DNA of 50,309 nucleotides, taken from positions 1 to 50,309 of the forward strand of contig CAZQKR010000030.1 in the NCBI GenBank assembly GCA_964594045.1, given 5' to 3'. The position numbers were made by a program, and so were the translations under genes. A model generated the notes under the pieces. It did no database searches. It worked only from the letters and a program-made list of their open reading frames with translations, and was not told the origin of the DNA. Origin of the DNA: UBA2365 sp964594045. Its GTDB lineage: Bacteria > Bacteroidota > Bacteroidia > Chitinophagales > Saprospiraceae. Of the stretch, positions 16,339 through 25,637 are shown one piece after another (the first letter of the stretch is position 1; the number at the start of each line of letters is the position of its first letter).

Positions 16339-17901
16339 ATGAACCGAAAATGTTGTATACTTAAGGGGAATGATTTGATTTCTATCAGGCATACACTGTC
16401 CCTCTTGAGCATTTACATCATTGTTCTGGGTTTACGGGGATTCTTATTCAGTTCCAATGACCTGGTCGATGTGATGTCCTATGCAAAATTTTTATCCAAT
16501 CCTGAGCTATACCCTTTCGATTTTTACATTCAGCACCTTCATAAGGCATTTCCCAATGAAAGATGGATTTTTTCCGGGTTTTTGGCACTATCAGGAGATA
16601 ACATCCGGTGGCTCAGCCTACCCTTCCATGCCATCACATCCTTATTTCTTTTCGCTGGTATTTTCAAGGTGTCAACTTTGTACACAGAAAACGAATTTTT
16701 ACGATGGTTGCCAGTATTACTGATCACCGGCCCGCTGTACGGCCTCAATCCCGGGGCTTGTGACATCTATTATAATATGTTCATTTCCAGCCTTACAGCA
16801 AAATCGATCGGAGTTTGGGCACTTTATTTTTTCCTGAAAAAAAAGACCGGACCCAGCTATCTTCTGCTCATCCCTGCCACCCTGATTCACCCAACCGTCG
16901 GCGCACAATTATTCCTGATTGTGACTGCGGCCTCAGTTTTTTTGTGGAAAACCACCCACAGGAAAAGTTTTTTCCAGGGATTTTCTGCTTATCTGCTCAC
17001 AGCGGGTGTTTACATTGTGTTGCTGCAGCTGAAGATGAATGCAAACAGCAGTATTCGACCGGAAGAACTTTTTGAAATATTTGAATTCAGGATCGCACAT
17101 CATTTCTTTCCCTCCTATTTCCCAAGGCTGACTTACCTTCTTGCATTCATACTGTGGGGATTTGGTTTTTGGTATTTTATCCGGATCAAAGCCCGGCAGA
17201 TGCTGGTTTTTTTGGCTGTAACACTGGCCGGTATGATCTTTTATTCCATTTTCACTGAAGTTTTACCCGTTTCCTCTGTTTTGAGTACGCAATGGTTCAA
17301 AACGAGCATCTGGATACAATTGTCCTCAGTTATCGCCTTGCTTGCCTGGTTTGAACAGGTGTGGAAAAAATCTTTTTTTAACCGGATGCTGAATTGGCCA
17401 TTGACCCGGATATTCCCTCTAACTGCAGTATTGGTGGTTATTTTATCCTTTGGCGGTCACCCATTTTTTTCAGAAAAAAAATATGAGTTTTTCTTCAATG
17501 ATGTTCATTCCGATGAAGCTGAAATAGCATTGCTGGCGAAAAAACATACTCCCGAAGACGCAGTTTTTGTTGTTCCCATGTCTTTCACGGAATTCAAATA
17601 TTTCAGTGAGAGAAGTCTTTACATTGACTATAAATCAGTTGTCCATCGCAAAGATGCATTGGATAAGTGGTACGAGCGCATTAGGACGGTTTACGGAATT
17701 GATGTTCAAAACAGGCGAAACGGACAGGATCTTTATGATGCCGGGTACAAAAATTACACTGCAATGGATGTTTCAGGTATCGAGAAATTGAAGGGCATGA
17801 ACATCGCATATTTTGTGACTTATGCTCACCACAAGTTACCTTATACTAAGATTGCAGTAAATAAAAGCTTTATCATTTATGATCTGAATACCAGGTCTTA
17901 A
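16339..17901 (+). CDS. Polytopic membrane protein of unknown function (DUF6798-like C terminus)
   Basis: A 520-residue integral membrane protein with roughly eight to ten hydrophobic segments between residues 15 and 390 and a soluble C-terminal part of about 130 residues. The C terminus (TPEDAVFVVP, FKYFSERSLYIDYKS, WYERIRTVYG) resembles the uncharacterised DUF6798 region found at the end of similar membrane proteins; this assignment is from memory and moderate in strength. The overall architecture, many membrane helices then a soluble lobe, is that of GT-C glycosyltransferases, but I see no diagnostic acidic loop motif. The gene stands alone, convergent with trkH. A TTG at 16375 is an alternative start. 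Confidence 0.75.
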   Translation: MNRKCCILKGNDLISIRHTLSLLSIYIIVLGLRGFLFSSNDLVDVMSYAKFLSNPELYPFDFYIQHLHKAFPNERWIFSGFLALSGDNIRWLSLPFHAITSLFLFAGIFKVSTLYTENEFLRWLPVLLITGPLYGLNPGACDIYYNMFISSLTAKSIGVWALYFFLKKKTGPSYLLLIPATLIHPTVGAQLFLIVTAASVFLWKTTHRKSFFQGFSAYLLTAGVYIVLLQLKMNANSSIRPEELFEIFEFRIAHHFFPSYFPRLTYLLAFILWGFGFWYFIRIKARQMLVFLAVTLAGMIFYSIFTEVLPVSSVLSTQWFKTSIWIQLSSVIALLAWFEQVWKKSFFNRMLNWPLTRIFPLTAVLVVILSFGGHPFFSEKKYEFFFNDVHSDEAEIALLAKKHTPEDAVFVVPMSFTEFKYFSERSLYIDYKSVVHRKDALDKWYERIRTVYGIDVQNRRNGQDLYDAGYKNYTAMDVSGIEKLKGMNIAYFVTYAHHKLPYTKIAVNKSFIIYDLNTRS

Positions 17902-17953
17902 CATGGATTTTTAAGGGTAGAAAATACCATTTAACCATCAGAAAGACGTATGG

Positions 17954-19408
17954 TCAATGCGCTTTCCAGAAATATGGCGCAAAAAGAATGAGTATGGTAA
18001 ACAATTCCAGCCTGCCCAGGATCATGAAAAACGGAAGCACCAGTTTCCCTAACAGCGGAACTTCTGAAAAGTTATGGACCGGGCCAACCGTTCCTAATCC
18101 GGGACCGACATTGCCTATGGATGTTGCCGTTGCACTCATGGCAGAAATGAAATCCATTCCAATCACTGTCATAAACAGGCTGCCGAGCATAAAAAGTATC
18201 AGATAAACCATCAGAAATACCAGGATATTGGACACCACTCTTTCAGGAACCACACTTTCATTGACCTTGATCCGGATAAAGGCTCTGGGGTGAAGCATGT
18301 GCCTGAATGCATTCCAGATATGCTTTACGAATACCACATGCCGGATCATTTTTATACCACCGGCAGTTGATCCGGCCGAGGCACCGACGAATAGCAGAAA
18401 AAATGACATCATGGTCAATCCTGGAGTCCAGCTGGTATAATCTGCCGTCACAAACCCGGTAGTGGTCATCAGTGAAACGACCTGGAAAATACCCAGTCTG
18501 AATGATTCTTCGATGGAATATTTGCCAGGGGCAATGTAAAAAATGTTGAAAGTAAAAATGGCTGTGACAAAAACAGTAAAAAAGAAGTAAACAACGAATT
18601 CTTCATTGCGGATGACCATTTTGAACTTTCTGACCAGCAAATAATAGATCACAGTGAAATTGGCACCGGCAAGGAACATAAAAAGTGTAATAATATACTG
18701 AATGTTGGGAGCATACGCAGCAACGCTCAGGTTTTTCGTTGAAAATCCTCCTGTCGACATGGCGGTAAAAGTATGATTTACCGCATCAAAACCTGTCATC
18801 CCGGCAAGATACAATGTAATGGCACAGGCTAGTGTCAATCCCAGGTAAATTAGCCAAAGCCTTTTTGCAGTTCCCTGAATGGTCGGATGGATCTTGTCCG
18901 TGCTGGGACCGGGCGCTTCGGCTGTAAATAATTCTACACCTCCGATGCCAAACAAAGGAAAGATGGCCACCGTCAGCACTATGATTCCCATACCACCGAT
19001 CCATTGAGTCAGGCTTCTCCAAAACAAAATGCTTTCTGGTAGCACTTCCACATCTCTGAATATGGAAGCACCTGTTGTGGTAAGACCTGAGACTGCTTCA
19101 AAAAAAGCTTCAAATGCGTGGTCGACCGTTCCGGAAATCATATAGGGTAAAGATGACATTACGGCCATGGTCAACCACCCGAAAGCCACTACAAGATAAC
19201 CCTCTCGTTTACCGATATATTTCTCTTTGGGAGGTTTAAACCAAACCAATAAGGCTCCGATCACAAATACGATCGCAACACTTATGGCCATATTTTTCAT
19301 TTGACCATCCTGATAATAGTAGCTGACTCCAACCGTACTTGCCATCGCCAGGGCTACCACCAAGGTCAATATACCTATAAAACGGCCGACAATTCTGTAA
19401 TGGATCAT
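17954..19408 (-). CDS. trkH: Potassium uptake protein, TrkH family
   Basis: About 484 residues from the ATG at 19408 (MIHYRIVGRF). It is the membrane-spanning pore of a Trk/Ktr-type K+ uptake system. Selectivity-filter-like loops include SGLTTTGAS, AMSTGGFST, SLMTTTGFVT and ATSIGNVGPGLG, the four P-loops expected. An upstream in-frame ATG at 19456 would overlap the end of trkA by about 47 bp; the start at 19408 abuts the trkA stop (19410-19412) as expected for translational coupling. It needs the TrkA subunit encoded immediately upstream. Confidence 0.93.
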   Translation of the reverse strand: MIHYRIVGRFIGILTLVVALAMASTVGVSYYYQDGQMKNMAISVAIVFVIGALLVWFKPPKEKYIGKREGYLVVAFGWLTMAVMSSLPYMISGTVDHAFEAFFEAVSGLTTTGASIFRDVEVLPESILFWRSLTQWIGGMGIIVLTVAIFPLFGIGGVELFTAEAPGPSTDKIHPTIQGTAKRLWLIYLGLTLACAITLYLAGMTGFDAVNHTFTAMSTGGFSTKNLSVAAYAPNIQYIITLFMFLAGANFTVIYYLLVRKFKMVIRNEEFVVYFFFTVFVTAIFTFNIFYIAPGKYSIEESFRLGIFQVVSLMTTTGFVTADYTSWTPGLTMMSFFLLFVGASAGSTAGGIKMIRHVVFVKHIWNAFRHMLHPRAFIRIKVNESVVPERVVSNILVFLMVYLILFMLGSLFMTVIGMDFISAMSATATSIGNVGPGLGTVGPVHNFSEVPLLGKLVLPFFMILGRLELFTILILFAPYFWKAH

Positions 19409-19409
19409 A

Positions 19410-20750
19410 TCAGGAAAAAATCTTTTGGACCTGATCCAATGCCCGGGTTTTGGCAAAAACGATCACCTTGTCACCATAGTGGAATTGCAAACCCTTGAAA
19501 ACTACAAAGCATTCATTTTCTCTTAGCAAAGCACCCAAAATAATGGAATCAGGCAACTTCAGTTTATCTATTTGAGTACCGATCAGGCGGCTGTGGTCAT
19601 CAATAAAGAACTCGATGATCTCTCCATCCACACCATGAATGGTAGTCAGGTCCTCAACGTTACCTTTCCGGATAATTCTGAAAATCTCATTGGCTGCAAG
19701 CAGCTTTTTGTTGATCAGCGTATTCACACCAAGATTCCGGGAAACAGCAAAATAGGCAGTGTTGTCCACCATGGCGATGGTTTTCATCACACCCATTTCT
19801 CCAGCCAGCAGACATGTAAGGATATTTGTCTCCGTATTCGATGTCAGGGCAATGAAAATGTCCATATTCACCAAACCTTCATCTTCCAGAAGATCGAAAT
19901 CATTGGGATTACCTTTGATCACCAATGTTTTTTTGAGTGAATCGGCACAACTTTCGCAGAAAAGGGTGTCATTTGAAACCATGGTGATCCTGTATTTGTT
20001 TTCCAGTTTTTTTGCAACCTGTATGGATAGCGGCGTTCCGCCCAGGATCATAATATCCTTAATAATTCTTTTTTCAATACCAAGCACTTTATACAACTTA
20101 CCGGCATCTTCACTTTTAAGCAACAGAAAAATCTGATCGTTCTCCAAAAGAACAGTATCCAGCTGAGGTATGATCGTATGATTCTTTCGCCTGATGGCGA
20201 TGATCTTAAACCATTTCTGTATACTTTTATGGTAAATTTCCCTTACAGAATAATTCAGGAAATATGGCTCTTGGCGTAAAATAAACCCTACCAGTGATAT
20301 TTTTCCTTCCTCAAACTCATAGTCGTTGGTCATCACATATCTTTTGACCAACAACTCGATCTCCTGAACAGCCAATTGAACCGGGTTGATGATTTGATCC
20401 ACTCCCATCGACTGCATCAGCTTAACATTCTGATCTGTGCTGAATTCTTCATTGCTCACCCTCGCAATGGTTAGTTTGGCTCCAAGTTTTTTCGCAAAAA
20501 TGCAGGATATCAGATTGTTCTGGTCAATGGAAGTTGTGCCGATAAAAATATCTGCTTCTCTGACTTCTGCTTGCTTAAGTGTGTCAATGGATGATGAATC
20601 TCCCTTGATGGTGTAAATGTCCAGATGATTACCGGCAATACTCAGTATGTCTTCATCCCTGTCAATGAGTACAATGTTGTGTTTTTCATTCGACAGTAGT
20701 TTGGAAATGTGAAAACCAACATCTCCTGCTCCTGCAATAATTATTTTCAT
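19410..20750 (-). CDS. trkA: Trk system potassium uptake regulatory protein TrkA
   Basis: A 446-residue cytoplasmic regulator with two tandem RCK modules. The first NAD(H)-binding motif is GAGDVGFH at 7-14 with the acceptor acidic residue in IDRDED; the second half starts near residue 230 (IMILGGTPLSIQVAKKLE), where the glycine motif is degenerate (GGTPLS). TrkA_C domains follow each. It gates the TrkH pore in response to nucleotides. trkH starts one base after its stop codon. A 16-base dyad (AGATAAT / ATTATCT, 20834-20849) lies about 85 bp upstream of its start. Confidence 0.93.
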   Translation of the reverse strand: MKIIIAGAGDVGFHISKLLSNEKHNIVLIDRDEDILSIAGNHLDIYTIKGDSSSIDTLKQAEVREADIFIGTTSIDQNNLISCIFAKKLGAKLTIARVSNEEFSTDQNVKLMQSMGVDQIINPVQLAVQEIELLVKRYVMTNDYEFEEGKISLVGFILRQEPYFLNYSVREIYHKSIQKWFKIIAIRRKNHTIIPQLDTVLLENDQIFLLLKSEDAGKLYKVLGIEKRIIKDIMILGGTPLSIQVAKKLENKYRITMVSNDTLFCESCADSLKKTLVIKGNPNDFDLLEDEGLVNMDIFIALTSNTETNILTCLLAGEMGVMKTIAMVDNTAYFAVSRNLGVNTLINKKLLAANEIFRIIRKGNVEDLTTIHGVDGEIIEFFIDDHSRLIGTQIDKLKLPDSIILGALLRENECFVVFKGLQFHYGDKVIVFAKTRALDQVQKIFS

Positions 20751-20833
20751 CCCTGACCGGTTAATTTTGTATCGCCTGCTTTTAGCTCCGTTACAGACGG
20801 AATTGCATTAGTAATTAAATTTCATTAGCTTTA

Positions 20834-20849
20834 AGATAATACATTATCT
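20834..20849. promoter_or_regulatory. Dyad upstream of trkA
   Basis: AGATAAT-AC-ATTATCT, 7-bp arms, between the trkA start (20750) and the end of the ygiQ-like gene (20931). It could be an operator; it is AT-only enough that chance is possible. Confidence 0.25.
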
Positions 20850-20930
20850 ATCAATGGTTGAATAGTTTCTAAGGAAAATTCATTACAATTTTAAGCTAAA
20901 GAATGACAATTATCAATAAGATGATCGAAA

Positions 20931-22790
20931 TTAATGCTTATTCGTTTTTCGTCCAAAATTCACCGGATAGAATTTTTGTATCATTTCAGGAATTCCGAGT
21001 TCCTTTAATCGCCTGATAATTTTATCCCTGTTTTCTTTTTTGTACCAGAAGAAAAACATGTGCTGGGCTTTCTTTTCTTTTTCTGTCCTTGCCGTAAACA
21101 CTTCTTTCATGGTATATGGGTGATATCCGGAATAATAGATCACCGTGGCCACGGTCATCGGAGTAGGTGTCAGATCCTGAACCTGTTCAAGTCTGAATCC
21201 CATATCCTTGGTTTCCAGTGCCAAATTCGCCATCGAAGCCTCAGTACTGCCTGGGTGACTTGAAATAAAGTAGGGTATCAATGGCTGGTTAAGTCCGTGT
21301 TTTTGATTGGCTTTTTCATACCTGGACTTAAATTCATGAAAATGACGGAAGGATGGTTTCCGCATCACCTTGAGAGTTTCATCAGCCGTGTGTTCAGGGG
21401 CAACCTTCAGCCTTCCTGAAATGTGCCGGCTAACCAGTTTGTCCATATATTCATCTATGGACTTATCCGCTTTTTTATTGAACCCGGGAGTCAGCAGATC
21501 ATAACGTATCCCTGAACCTACAAATGCTTTTTTGATGGCAGGATGCTGATCCACAGCATCGTAGATCTCCAGCAAAGGTTTATGACTGGTATCCAGGTTG
21601 TCACAAACTACGGGATGTATACAGGATGGACTGGTGCATTTGGCACAAATGGACAGGTCTTTACCTTTCATTTTGTACATGTTGGCTGACGGACCTCCCA
21701 GATCGGAAATATACCCTTTGAATTCCGGCATTTTCGCAATTTCATCCACTTCTTTCAAAATGGATTCTTTTGACCTGCTGGCTATGAATTTTCCCTGGTG
21801 AGCCGAGATCGTACAGAAACTGCAGCCTCCGAAGCACCCTCTGTGCATGTTCAACGAAAATTTGATCATCTCGTATGCAGGTATCGGGCCTCTTTTGTTG
21901 TATTTCGGGTGTGGTAAACGTGTATACGGCAGATCAAAAGACCGGTCTATTTCCTTTTCTTCCATAGGGGGAAAAGGGGGATTGATGACCAAAAGTTTGC
22001 CGTTCACATCCTGCAATATCCTTTGAGCATTGACTTTATTGGACTCTTTTTCGACGATCTTGAAATTGGCAGCATAAGCTTTCTTATCCTTCAAACACAC
22101 ACTATGCCCGCTCAATTCAACATCTGACCAACCTTCCTGTTTTTCCAATAAGTCCCTGCTGTCCAACAGATAGGCCGTCTGCCTGATAAAATTGATCTTG
22201 TGAAAGGGAATTCCAGCATCCATGGATTTCATCAGTTCCAGAAGGGCATTTTCACCCATACCATATACGAGCAGATCTGCTTTTGAATCAAACAGAATGC
22301 TTGGTTTCAACCGGTCAGACCAGTAATCATAATGCGTCACCCTGCGGAGGGAAGCTTCTATACCACCAATGACAACAGGGACATCAGGGTAAAGATCCTT
22401 AAGAATATTGGAATACACCGTCGTGGCATAATCTGGCCTGTATCCTGCTTCTCCTCCGGGCGTATAGGCATCATTTGATCTTATCCGTTTTGCAGCCGTG
22501 TAATGATTGACCATCGAGTCCATGGCACCTGATGTGACACCGAAAAAAAGCCTGGGCTTGCCCATTTTCTTGAAATCCCGCAGATCGTCCCTCCAGTTGG
22601 GCTGAGGAACGATAGCCACCCGGTATCCCTGAGACTCTGCCAGTCGCCCGATCACAGCTGAGCCAAATGCGGGATGATCCACATAGGCATCGCCTGTAAA
22701 AATAATGACATCCAACTCTTCCCAGCCTCTCAATTCAACTTCTTTCCAGGTGATCGGCAACCAATCTGTTAAAGGTCTGTCTTTCAACAT
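20931..22790 (-). CDS. YgiQ family radical SAM protein
   Basis: A 619-residue radical SAM protein. The [4Fe-4S] cluster motif CFGGCSFC lies near residues 318-325, with an N-terminal region characteristic of YgiQ (DAYVDHPAFG, GGIEASLRR, DLLVYGMGE). A second cysteine group (CAKCTSPSCIHPVVC) follows near residue 384 and may bind another cluster or zinc. The C-terminal region (ERLEQVQDLTPTPMT-like, here LEQVQDLTPTPMTVATVIYY) matches the DUF3362 part of the family. The reaction is not established for this family. It is divergent from aroB. Confidence 0.9.
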   Translation of the reverse strand: MLKDRPLTDWLPITWKEVELRGWEELDVIIFTGDAYVDHPAFGSAVIGRLAESQGYRVAIVPQPNWRDDLRDFKKMGKPRLFFGVTSGAMDSMVNHYTAAKRIRSNDAYTPGGEAGYRPDYATTVYSNILKDLYPDVPVVIGGIEASLRRVTHYDYWSDRLKPSILFDSKADLLVYGMGENALLELMKSMDAGIPFHKINFIRQTAYLLDSRDLLEKQEGWSDVELSGHSVCLKDKKAYAANFKIVEKESNKVNAQRILQDVNGKLLVINPPFPPMEEKEIDRSFDLPYTRLPHPKYNKRGPIPAYEMIKFSLNMHRGCFGGCSFCTISAHQGKFIASRSKESILKEVDEIAKMPEFKGYISDLGGPSANMYKMKGKDLSICAKCTSPSCIHPVVCDNLDTSHKPLLEIYDAVDQHPAIKKAFVGSGIRYDLLTPGFNKKADKSIDEYMDKLVSRHISGRLKVAPEHTADETLKVMRKPSFRHFHEFKSRYEKANQKHGLNQPLIPYFISSHPGSTEASMANLALETKDMGFRLEQVQDLTPTPMTVATVIYYSGYHPYTMKEVFTARTEKEKKAQHMFFFWYKKENRDKIIRRLKELGIPEMIQKFYPVNFGRKTNKH

Positions 22791-22864
22791 CAGGATTTTT
22801 CTTTATAATAATCAAATTACAGTCCATAATGTTCTGTATCAGACCCTCAAAAAACAATTTTTCG

Positions 22865-22872
22865 TACTTTTG
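22865..22872 (+). promoter_or_regulatory. -7 promoter element TACTTTTG for aroB
   Basis: TAnnTTTG match 11 bases before the TTG start of aroB. No TTTG at 17-23 bases upstream, so only the -7 half is supported. Confidence 0.45.
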
Positions 22873-22883
22873 CAAAAAAAAAC

Positions 22884-23909
22884 TTGCAATTTACCATCCA
22901 TACAAAAGATAAGCGCTGTGATATTCACGTCGGTGAAGTTGAAAACCTGTTGGGTTCACTTCTGCCCGATAAACGCTGTATTTACATCACCGATGACAAT
23001 GTCTTCAGGATCTACCATGATTTTTTCCGGGACAGGGAAACTATTGTCATCCAAAACGGAGAAGCCAGTAAAAACCTGAATACAGTTCATGAAGTATACA
23101 GACATCTAATCGAAATAGCTGCAGACAGAAAATGCTTTATCGTAGGAATGGGCGGTGGTGTGGTCACCGACCTGTCAGGTTTTGTGGCATCCACCTTCAT
23201 GAGAGGAGTGGATTTTGGATTTATTTCCACTACCCTTCTGGGACAAATTGATGCAGTGATCGGCGGGAAAAACGGGGTCAATGTCGACTATTACAAGAAT
23301 ATGGCAGGTACATTCAGCCAACCGGAATTCGTCATCAATGATCCTGTATTCCTCCAAACACTGCCTGAAGCAGAATTCATCAACGGCTCAGCAGAACTGA
23401 TCAAACACTATATGGTCGCAGATGCAATTGGTTTTGAGTGGTTTAAACAAAATTTTGCACTGTTCACCGGAAAAGATCCCGGGTTTTTAAAGAAACTGAT
23501 CTTTCACCACAACAGGCTGAAAGCAAATATTGTAGAAGCAGACGAAAGAGAAAATGGAATACGGAAAATCCTGAATTTCGGACATACACTGGGTCATGCG
23601 ATCGAAAGGGTTACACATGAACCGCACGGATTTGCAATTTCCCGCGGCATGGTACTGGAAGCCAGGATATCCCAAATACTTGGAATTGCATCGGAACAGA
23701 CCGTGGCTGAAGTTAAAGAGATCCTGCAAGAGTGCAGACTGCCCATCCACCTTGAGGGTCCAATAGAACCGATTGTGGAATCCTTACGGACTGATAAGAA
23801 AAAAACAGGTCAAAACATCGATTTTATATGCCTTGAATCAGTCGGAAAAGCCGGCATAAGGCAGATCAGTTTTGAAGAACTGGAAAAGGTCATTAAACAA
23901 ATCATTTAG
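22884..23909 (+). CDS. aroB: 3-dehydroquinate synthase
   Basis: A 341-residue NAD- and metal-dependent enzyme converting DAHP to 3-dehydroquinate, step two of the shikimate pathway. The NAD-binding GMGGGVVTDLSGF is at 88-100, the STTLLGQIDAVIGGKNGVN block at 115-133, and metal ligands Glu171 (AELIKHY) and the histidines of FGHTLGHAIE are present. The start is TTG at 22884; the next ATG is too far downstream to keep the N-terminal strand. aroD begins two bases after its stop, so the two are co-transcribed. Confidence 0.94.
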   Translation: MQFTIHTKDKRCDIHVGEVENLLGSLLPDKRCIYITDDNVFRIYHDFFRDRETIVIQNGEASKNLNTVHEVYRHLIEIAADRKCFIVGMGGGVVTDLSGFVASTFMRGVDFGFISTTLLGQIDAVIGGKNGVNVDYYKNMAGTFSQPEFVINDPVFLQTLPEAEFINGSAELIKHYMVADAIGFEWFKQNFALFTGKDPGFLKKLIFHHNRLKANIVEADERENGIRKILNFGHTLGHAIERVTHEPHGFAISRGMVLEARISQILGIASEQTVAEVKEILQECRLPIHLEGPIEPIVESLRTDKKKTGQNIDFICLESVGKAGIRQISFEELEKVIKQII

Positions 23910-23911
23910 CC

Positions 23912-24559
23912 ATGTATTGTATCAGTATAGGAAATCAAAGTTTTGAAGAAGCAAAAAACACCATTTCAGGTGCTGATATGGCCGAGATCAGACTGGACCT
24001 TTGCGGATTCAGCCTCCCGGAGATTGCTGAATTTTGCCGTATGGATAAACCGCTTATCTTCACATTCAGAAAAAATGAGTCAACTGATGATCATACCAGA
24101 TTGCTGGCACTCCAAACGGCTATTGAACACCAGGCTGCCTGGATCGATATGGATATCGATGAAGATCCTGTATTTTTTGATCAGGTTGTTTCGTCGATGA
24201 ACAACCGACTTCAGACAAAGCTGATCATTTCTTATCACAATTACGAAAATACGCCAACCAACCTGAAGCTTTTCGATATCATCATCAGAGCGATGGAGTA
24301 TTCTCCTGAACTGATCAAGATCGCATGCCTGAGCCATGGGATCAGGGATAACAAAAGAGTTTTGGGTTTAAACCAGACCTTCAACTCCATTCTGGCATTC
24401 TGCATGGGTGAAAAAGGCAAATCCACTCGTGCTATCAGTTTGCTGTTGGGTGCTCCTTTTGCTTATGTTGCCTTACCCGGCAATGAAACGGCTCCCGGAC
24501 AAATGACGATCTCCGAAATGGATGAAATGCTGGCTCGATACGGGAAAAAACCGGGTTAA
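23912..24559 (+). CDS. aroD: Type I 3-dehydroquinate dehydratase
   Basis: A 215-residue class I dehydroquinase, which dehydrates 3-dehydroquinate through a Schiff base, the step after AroB. The Schiff-base lysine is Lys136 in ELIKIA, the general base His109 is in IISYHNY, substrate-binding EIRLDL is at 25-30, and PGQMT near the C terminus closes the active site. The protein is slightly shorter than the E. coli enzyme but all catalytic residues are there. Type I enzymes in Bacteroidota are sometimes fused to shikimate dehydrogenase; here it is free-standing and directly follows aroB. Confidence 0.92.
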   Translation: MYCISIGNQSFEEAKNTISGADMAEIRLDLCGFSLPEIAEFCRMDKPLIFTFRKNESTDDHTRLLALQTAIEHQAAWIDMDIDEDPVFFDQVVSSMNNRLQTKLIISYHNYENTPTNLKLFDIIIRAMEYSPELIKIACLSHGIRDNKRVLGLNQTFNSILAFCMGEKGKSTRAISLLLGAPFAYVALPGNETAPGQMTISEMDEMLARYGKKPG

Positions 24560-24574
24560 AAGCAGTATAAATGA

Positions 24575-25243
24575 TTATTTAGCCCAGAAAATTTCGCCAA
24601 TCAAAAATTTTCCTTCCTTCCAGATCAGTTTTGCACTATTGCCTGGCATACTATTTCTGTTTTCATTTGTAAACTCTTCAGAACCCCAGGCGATCTGGAT
24701 ATTTTTTCCTTTTTGTGGCAATTTGACCGTCATCGTTTCTTTAAAATCAATTCTGAATTCCAGAGTAAAATCATCATCCCTCGCCACGCCGAAAAGTTTT
24801 TGGTCGAGGTCTGTAAATACCGCTGAAACAGGGATCAATTTGTATTTTCCGGCAGACCATTCGTAAAAGTCCAGGCTTTCGGCAGAACAACCGGGTCCGC
24901 ATGCTTCATGATAAACAGCTATTAATTTCCTGCCATTCGGCAGATTCCAGTAACACATTTCCAGATGACCCTCCATGGCACCGATCAATTTCAGATATCC
25001 GTTAGGAATATCTACCTGCTCAAAAGTATAGAACAATCCATGTTTTTGTATGACTGCCTGCGCGTCCCTGGCATTTCGATTGTTTTTAGACAACTTCACA
25101 ATTTTCGCTCTGTCCTTTTTTGGAAGCATCAGAACCGAGGAATCCGGTACCCCTGTAAAAAAGTCCAGAATATTCTGGGACTTCATGGGCAGAGCAAAAA
25201 CAAAAATCAATATAAATACGTATAAAAATCGATGGTTATACAT
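24575..25243 (-). CDS. Secreted protein of unknown function with CGPGC motif
   Basis: A 222-residue protein I do not recognise. An N-terminal signal peptide is clear (residues 1-23, hydrophobic FLYVFILIFVFALP then KSQ), so the mature protein is periplasmic or exported. The mature part is rich in beta-type segments and ends without a T9SS sorting domain. It contains Cys97 and a striking HEACGPGCSAE stretch (Cys115 and Cys119) that could form a disulfide or metal site. The PDSSVLMLPKKDRAKIV segment recalls small Bacteroidota secreted proteins in which such a region is repeated, but I would not assign a family. It is convergent with aroD (15 bp) and upstream of nothing obviously linked. Confidence 0.7.
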   Translation of the reverse strand: MYNHRFLYVFILIFVFALPMKSQNILDFFTGVPDSSVLMLPKKDRAKIVKLSKNNRNARDAQAVIQKHGLFYTFEQVDIPNGYLKLIGAMEGHLEMCYWNLPNGRKLIAVYHEACGPGCSAESLDFYEWSAGKYKLIPVSAVFTDLDQKLFGVARDDDFTLEFRIDFKETMTVKLPQKGKNIQIAWGSEEFTNENRNSMPGNSAKLIWKEGKFLIGEIFWAK

Positions 25244-25325
25244 TGCAAGTATTTTTAATATAAAAATGAATGGTTATCAGGTCAACCTGAGTAGCAATAT
25301 ATCCGGTATACAGATCATAAGTCGT

Positions 25326-25637
25326 TCAAATGGTTTGCTCTGATACCCATTTATGGTAGGCATCATTGGCTTCGACATCCCACATGAGTATACAAGGTAA
25401 CTCATAAGCGTGTTTTTTAATGATCAAGGTGCTTACTTTTTCTGATAATTCAGGCCTTGTCTTAAAAATTCCAATCCACTCAGCGTCACTTTGAAGCTTG
25501 CCCTCCCAGAAATACCGGCTTTCGGACGGAAAAGTATTTGCGCAAGCCACCAATCCCTGGTCAAGCAGCAGGTCAGCCATTGTCCTGGCTTCCTCTTCAC
25601 CGGAAAAAGTGACATACAACATTGCGATTTTGCCCAT
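25326..25637 (-). CDS. cutA: CutA family divalent-ion tolerance protein
   Basis: A 103-residue trimeric PII-like fold protein. Typical motifs are LVACANTFP (29-37), SRYFWEGKLQSDAEW (40-54) and a C-terminal HAYELPCI (76-83) followed by W86. Despite the name, the physiological role of CutA in bacteria remains unclear; copper tolerance was the original phenotype. Its ATG overlaps the stop codon of pfkA (TGATG at 25635-25639), so it is translated from the pfkA transcript. Confidence 0.92.
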   Translation of the reverse strand: MGKIAMLYVTFSGEEEARTMADLLLDQGLVACANTFPSESRYFWEGKLQSDAEWIGIFKTRPELSEKVSTLIIKKHAYELPCILMWDVEANDAYHKWVSEQTI

